A stretch of DNA of 8,017 nt from Streptosporangiaceae bacterium (GTDB lineage: Bacteria > Actinomycetota > Actinomycetes > Streptosporangiales > Streptosporangiaceae): NCBI GenBank assembly GCA_030052355.1, contig JASIGS010000281.1, positions 1 to 8,017 on the forward strand. Direction: 5' to 3'. The translations under genes were made by a program, and so were the position numbers. This document shows positions 4,281 to 8,017 of this stretch, one piece after another (within the stretch, counting starts at the first letter, position 1; each line of letters begins with the position of its first letter). A model generated the notes under the pieces. That model saw nothing but the letters and a program-made list of their open reading frames with translations. It made no database searches and was not told where the DNA came from.

Positions 4281-7200
4281 TCAGCTCACCGTGAAGCTCA
4301 ACGACGAGCTCGCGCTGTCGTAGTAGGCATCGCCGGAGTATGTCGCGGTGACGTGATACGTGCGGGCCGCAAGGCCGTCGGCCGTGCACGTCGCGGTGCC
4401 GTCGCTGACCGCCTCGGCCGTGCAATCCAGGTACGAGCCAGAGACGAAGCTGACGGTCCCCGTCGCCGTCGCCGGAAGCGTCGCGGTAATCACAACGTCG
4501 CTCCCGCTGACAGAGGCCGCGATCGAGAACGACGGACGCGCCTTGATCACCGTGAACGTCGTCGTGGCGCTCGACCCCGTGTAGTTCGCGTCACCCGAGT
4601 ACGTCACCGTGGCCTGGTAGCTTCCCGGAGCGAGCGTGCCCGGCACGACGCAGGTCACCGAGGGGGCTGCCGTCACCGCGCTGCATACCGTCGTCGAACC
4701 GACGGTAAAGGTCAGCGCGCCGGTCGCCAGCGCCGGCAGTTTCGCCGAGACGAGGTCGATCGCCGTTCCGTACGCCGACGTCTTCGGCTCCGCCTTGAGC
4801 GAGATCGCCGTCGTGGCCTGGACGACGGTCAGGCCCGCTGTCGCCGACGACGGGCCGTAGGTCGTCCCGGTCGGCTGGTAGCTCGCCGTCACCGTGTAGC
4901 TGCCGGGCTCCAGCGGACTCGACAGCAGGCAGGTCGCGCCGCCGTTCGTCACTGTCACCGAGCAAGGCGTCGTCGAGACGCCGGTGCCGCTCACGCCGAA
5001 CAGGATCGTTCCCGGCGCCGCGGCCGGCAGGCCGCTGGCTCGCAGCGTGACCTGGTGGCCGTAGGCGGCCGGCGACGGACTCGCCGTCACCTTCAGGTGA
5101 GTCGCCTTGGCAACCGCCAGCGAGAGGGACTGCGACGATCCGAGTTCGTTCGCGTCACCCGAGTAGGTGGCGGTCACAGATAGCGAGGCGGACACCTTGG
5201 CGAAGGTCGCGCTGCAGGTGGCCGTCTCCCCGTCGGCGCCGGAGGTGAGCGAGACGCTGCCGCACAGCGTCGTGCTGCCGCTGGTGAAGTTGACCGTCCC
5301 GGTCGGCGTCGAGACTCCGGGCGAGGAGACCAGAACGGCAGCGGTCAGGGTGGTCGGCTGGCCCGCAACGGCGGGATCCGGCGACGCCGTGAGGGTTGTC
5401 ACGGTCGAATCCTGGTTGACCACCTCCGTGTACGCCGCTGACGTCGAGCTGGCGAAGTTGCCGTCGGAGTTGTAGGTCGCGGTTACCGACGGACTGCCGG
5501 GACTCGTGTAGCTAGTCGTGCAGGTAGCCGACCCGCCGGACAGCGGGGCTGCGGCGCAGAGCACCCCGGAGCCGAGGCCGGTGAAGGTCACCGACCCCGT
5601 CGGCGTGCCCGAGCCGGGCGCCTGCACACCGACCGTCGCCTGGTAGGTGACGGGCTGGCCGACGACTACCGGCGAGACAGCGCTCACCGTTGTCGTGGTG
5701 TGTGCCTCACCGACGCTGATCACGGCGGCCGACGTGCTCTGTGAGCCGGAGAAGTTGCCGTCGCCTGAGTAGGAGGCGCTCACGCTGTCGCCGCCCGGGA
5801 TAGCCGCGGGGAACGACGTCGTGCACGTCGCGACGTACGCGCCGGACACTTCGGACACCGACTGGCTCGGGCACGCGGCCCCGATGACGCCGGCGGTGTC
5901 GCTGAAGGAAACCGTGCCTGTCGGCGTGCCCGCGCCCGGCGAGACGATGCCGATCGTCGCGGTGATCGTGACCGGCTGGCCGACGACGACGCTGGCACTG
6001 CTCGAGCTGAGGTCCGTCGTGGTGGCTGCCTGGCTGACGGCCTCCGAGAACGTGTCCTCGGACGAGGACTGGTAGTTCCCGTCACCTGAGTAGCTCGCGG
6101 TGATTATGTCGGGTGCCGTGAGCGGAGCGGTGTAGGTCACCGTGCACTGCGCGCTCGCGCCGGTGAGCGGCACCGACGAGCAATCGCTGATCGCGCCCGC
6201 CGAGTCGGAGAAGTCGATCGTTCCCGTCGGCGTGCCGGTACCCGGCGACACGACACCGACCGAGGCCGTGTAAGTCACGGTCTCGCCAGCTACCGCGGTG
6301 CCGTTGTCGGAGGAGGTGACGGACGTCGTCGTGCTCGCCTGCCCGACAGACTCGGTGAGCATGCCAGCAGAGCCGAAGGTGGCCGCGTCGCCGTTGTAGG
6401 TCGCGGTCACGGTGTCCGGCGACGACAGTGCCGTCGGGTAGAGGACCGAGCACTGCGCCACCAGCTCAGAGCCCTGCACGCTGAGTGTCTGGTCCGAGCA
6501 GTTCGATACCAGGCCGGCGCTGTCGGTGAACGTCACGGTGCCCGTCGGAGCGGGAGCGCTCGCACCGACATCGGCGACGGCCGCGCTGTAGGTGACCGTC
6601 TCTCCCGCAACTGCAGTCCCGCCGTCTGACGACGTGAGGGTCGTCGTCGTCGAGGTGTAGTTCGACGAGCCGGCGAAGAGCGAGTCACCGCTGTAGACGG
6701 CTTGCACAGAGTTGTCGGCCGGGCCGGTGTAGGTCGTGGTGCACGTCGCGGTGTCGGGCGTCAGCTGGCTGAGGGGTACCGCCGAGCAGCCGGAGATAAC
6801 TCCGCCGGTCGTCGCGAACGAGACAGTTCCCGTCGGCGGGCCGGCATAGGGAGAGATCGGTGTCACCGTCGCGGTGAAGCTGACCTGGTCGCCGACACTG
6901 GTCGAGGGGCTCACGGTCGAGACGAGCGAGGTCGTCGTCGGCTGGGCGGGCGCCGAGGCCGGCTGCAGGGTGACGACGAGGATGTTGCGGTAGATCGCGG
7001 GATCGGTCGCGCCGATCGTGTACTGCGCGCTCGGGTTCGTTCCGATCGTCGTTCCCGCGTCGGCGAGCGACTTCGGGATCCGGTCGCCGCCGAATACCAT
7101 CGTCAGCGTGCCGTCCGGGTTCTGCACCACGCTCGGCGCATAGGCACGGCCCGAGTAGTACGCGCTGATGCCCAGCGGGTCATCTGCGCCGTCCGCGAGC

Positions 7201-8017
7201 TCGCTGTCCTGCGTGGCTGAGGCCGCGAAGGAGTAGTCGGTGCTGATCACCGGCGTCGGGACGGTCCAGTACTCCCCGTTCGTCGAGGTCGAGTAGAAGA
7301 CCTGGTTGAACGAGTCGCTGTCGCCGTCGGCGGCCCAGGAACCTGACAGGAACAGCTCATAGGTGCCGTTGTTGTCGATGATCGAGCCTGCCGAGCCAAC
7401 CCAGCGCATCTCGTCGGCGTCGGGGGTCCCGCCGGTGTCGGTTCCGCCGGTGGCAGGGCCGGTCGAGTTTGCCGCATCGTTGTCCGCATAAGCGTTCAGG
7501 TTCGACGGGCTGACGGTCTCCGCCGGGTTGTTGATGTCGTCGTACGGGCTGCTAAGGCCGGCGTCCGACGAAGACGAGCAGACCGGGTCAGCGCTCGCCG
7601 TCCCGCAGTTGTTCTCACCGCTGATGACGCCGCCGTTGGCGAGCCCGGTGGTTGAGAAGTCCACGCCGTTCGTGGTCCAGGCAACCTGCAGGACGGTAAG
7701 GTCCTCGTTGTTCTTGTACAGCTTGCTGACGTTGGTGCTCGAGCCCTCGCCGATCTCGCCGAGCGTCGACGGGCTGACCAGCGCGGCACCCGGTGCGGCC
7801 AGGTACGAGTTAGACGCGAACGTGTCGCCGCTGTCGGCACTCGGCACGGTGCAGCCGGAGAAGGCGCCGGTGGACTCATCCAGCCCGGTGCAGGTGACCG
7901 GCACGATCGCGGTTGTCCCGGCTGACGTGGTGACGCCGAGAGAGACGGTCCACGGGCCGGCCGAACCGAACGAGGCGAGGTCCACGGAGATGTAGGGCCC
8001 AGGTGTCGAGGCGATCG
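4281..8017 (-). CDS. Very large secreted protein: beta-propeller-like region plus nine Ig-like (Big_3-type) repeats; N-terminus outside window
   Basis: The frame stays open past the window end, so the signal peptide is not seen; 1244 residues are visible. Residue numbers here count from codon 7985. Residues 1-345 look like a five-bladed or related propeller. Blade-like strands are VLQVAWTTNGVDF (98-110), RWVGSAGSIIDNNGTYELFLSG (194-215, split by turns), NQVFYSTSTNGEYW (227-240) and YAPSVVQNPDGTLTMVFGG (282-300). GH43-like folds look similar, but no catalytic set is recognisable. Residues 350-1234 are nine Ig-like domains of 85-108 residues with TGTVSF and YSGDxNF signatures and one Cys pair each. 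Only 17 Lys/Arg occur in 1234 residues, none between 334 and 929. The protein ends on the last strand with no LPXTG, TM or wall-binding domain. It is probably a released or non-covalently held surface enzyme or adhesin; its role is unknown. Confidence 0.85.
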   Translation of the reverse strand, partial: IASTPGPYISVDLASFGSAGPWTVSLGVTTSAGTTAIVPVTCTGLDESTGAFSGCTVPSADSGDTFASNSYLAAPGAALVSPSTLGEIGEGSSTNVSKLYKNNEDLTVLQVAWTTNGVDFSTTGLANGGVISGENNCGTASADPVCSSSSDAGLSSPYDDINNPAETVSPSNLNAYADNDAANSTGPATGGTDTGGTPDADEMRWVGSAGSIIDNNGTYELFLSGSWAADGDSDSFNQVFYSTSTNGEYWTVPTPVISTDYSFAASATQDSELADGADDPLGISAYYSGRAYAPSVVQNPDGTLTMVFGGDRIPKSLADAGTTIGTNPSAQYTIGATDPAIYRNILVVTLQPASAPAQPTTTSLVSTVSPSTSVGDQVSFTATVTPISPYAGPPTGTVSFATTGGVISGCSAVPLSQLTPDTATCTTTYTGPADNSVQAVYSGDSLFAGSSNYTSTTTTLTSSDGGTAVAGETVTYSAAVADVGASAPAPTGTVTFTDSAGLVSNCSDQTLSVQGSELVAQCSVLYPTALSSPDTVTATYNGDAATFGSAGMLTESVGQASTTTSVTSSDNGTAVAGETVTYTASVGVVSPGTGTPTGTIDFSDSAGAISDCSSVPLTGASAQCTVTYTAPLTAPDIITASYSGDGNYQSSSEDTFSEAVSQAATTTDLSSSSASVVVGQPVTITATIGIVSPGAGTPTGTVSFSDTAGVIGAACPSQSVSEVSGAYVATCTTSFPAAIPGGDSVSASYSGDGNFSGSQSTSAAVISVGEAHTTTTVSAVSPVVVGQPVTYQATVGVQAPGSGTPTGSVTFTGLGSGVLCAAAPLSGGSATCTTSYTSPGSPSVTATYNSDGNFASSTSAAYTEVVNQDSTVTTLTASPDPAVAGQPTTLTAAVLVSSPGVSTPTGTVNFTSGSTTLCGSVSLTSGADGETATCSATFAKVSASLSVTATYSGDANELGSSQSLSLAVAKATHLKVTASPSPAAYGHQVTLRASGLPAAAPGTILFGVSGTGVSTTPCSVTVTNGGATCLLSSPLEPGSYTVTASYQPTGTTYGPSSATAGLTVVQATTAISLKAEPKTSAYGTAIDLVSAKLPALATGALTFTVGSTTVCSAVTAAPSVTCVVPGTLAPGSYQATVTYSGDANYTGSSATTTFTVIKARPSFSIAASVSGSDVVITATLPATATGTVSFVSGSYLDCTAEAVSDGTATCTADGLAARTYHVTATYSGDAYYDSASSSLSFTVS
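4584..4601 (-). repeat. 18-bp exact direct repeat, copy in Ig unit 8
   Basis: The plus-strand string GTTCGCGTCACCCGAGTA occurs here and again at 5148-5165, 564 bp away. It encodes the YSGDAN signature in units 8 and 6. Exact synonymous-codon identity is consistent with unit duplication or gene conversion. Confidence 0.7.
5148..5165 (-). repeat. 18-bp exact direct repeat, copy in Ig unit 6
   Basis: This is the partner of the copy at 4584-4601. Both encode Tyr-Ser-Gly-Asp-Ala-Asn with identical codons. Confidence 0.7.

Larger units (their letters stand above)
4284..6938 (-). repeat. Array of nine Ig-like domain repeats within the large secreted protein
   Basis: Units on the minus strand are: 6938-6651, 6650-6333, 6332-6024, 6023-5700, 5699-5406, 5405-5103, 5102-4815, 4814-4539 and 4538-4284. 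Each begins with a TTT-like linker. Units 1-6 carry a PTG(T/S)V block after a Ser/Pro/Gly hinge such as SPGxGTPTG. Every unit contains exactly two cysteines 11-16 residues apart, at 400/415, 496/512, 602/614, 705/721, 810/822, 908/924, 1008/1019, 1101/1112 and 1188/1200. The YSGD signature near the end of the unit is kept in eight of nine and lost in unit 7 (YQPTG). Units 7-9 are shorter and lack the SPGxGTPTG hinge, so they form a second subfamily. Confidence 0.85.

Noticed and set aside
4230..5183. Long open + frame opposite the Ig array
   Set aside because: It is an Arg-rich low-complexity translation mirroring the repeat-coding strand, with no domain. It is a shadow of the Ser/Thr/Gly/Ala codons.
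4284..6938. CRISPR-like periodic repeats
   Set aside because: The periodicity of roughly 260-320 bp follows the protein domain length and the DNA copies are diverged. There are no short identical repeats with unique spacers.
7055..7090. DRIP string (301-304) as a sialidase FRIP motif
   Set aside because: In sialidases this motif is near the N-terminus of the propeller with an arginine triad and Asp-boxes. Here it follows several blades, and no Asp-box or arginine triad accompanies it.

Overview
The window looks like chromosomal DNA of a high-G+C Actinomycetota (actinomycete-type) bacterium. The evidence is strong third-position G/C, GTG starts, probable leaderless genes, MarR- and ArsR-type regulators beside their targets, and large Ser/Thr/Gly-rich secreted proteins. 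The species cannot be named from the sequence alone. There are no rRNA, tRNA, IS or CRISPR signatures.

Layout. (1) Positions 1-465 hold the C-terminal end of an Asp-box (BNR-like) beta-propeller protein on the + strand, followed by a 135-bp convergent gap. (2) Positions 601-2089 hold a divergent pair: an HSL/family-IV alpha/beta-hydrolase on the - strand and a MarR-family regulator on the + strand. Only 37 bp separate them, and that gap carries overlapping promoter elements and palindromes. (3) Positions about 2244-4140 hold a self-contained efflux module. A cluster of GGTCGGCA/TGCCGACC operator arms overlaps a promoter, followed by a winged-helix ArsR-type regulator whose end overlaps the start of a 12-TM MFS exporter by 8 bp. 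(4) Positions 4141-4280 are a convergent intergenic gap with two hairpins. (5) Positions 4281-8017 hold, on the - strand, the C-terminal 1244 residues of a very large extracellular protein. It has a beta-propeller-like N-terminal part and then nine Ig-like (Big_3-type) repeats, each with exactly two cysteines.

How the parts may work together. The two middle modules are each a regulator plus its probable target (an esterase/lactonase-type hydrolase, and a drug/metabolite exporter). Both have visible operator-like dyads. Small-molecule sensing followed by hydrolysis or efflux is the natural reading, but the ligands cannot be read from sequence. The flanking secreted proteins point to a cell-surface or secretome region and show no visible regulatory link to the middle modules.

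The points most worth a second look are: the promoter-embedded operator pair in front of the ArsR/MFS operon, with a leaderless GTG start; a stretch of 596 residues without a single Lys or Arg in the Ig-repeat protein; and the compact MarR/hydrolase divergent promoter. None of this amounts to a clearly new system.
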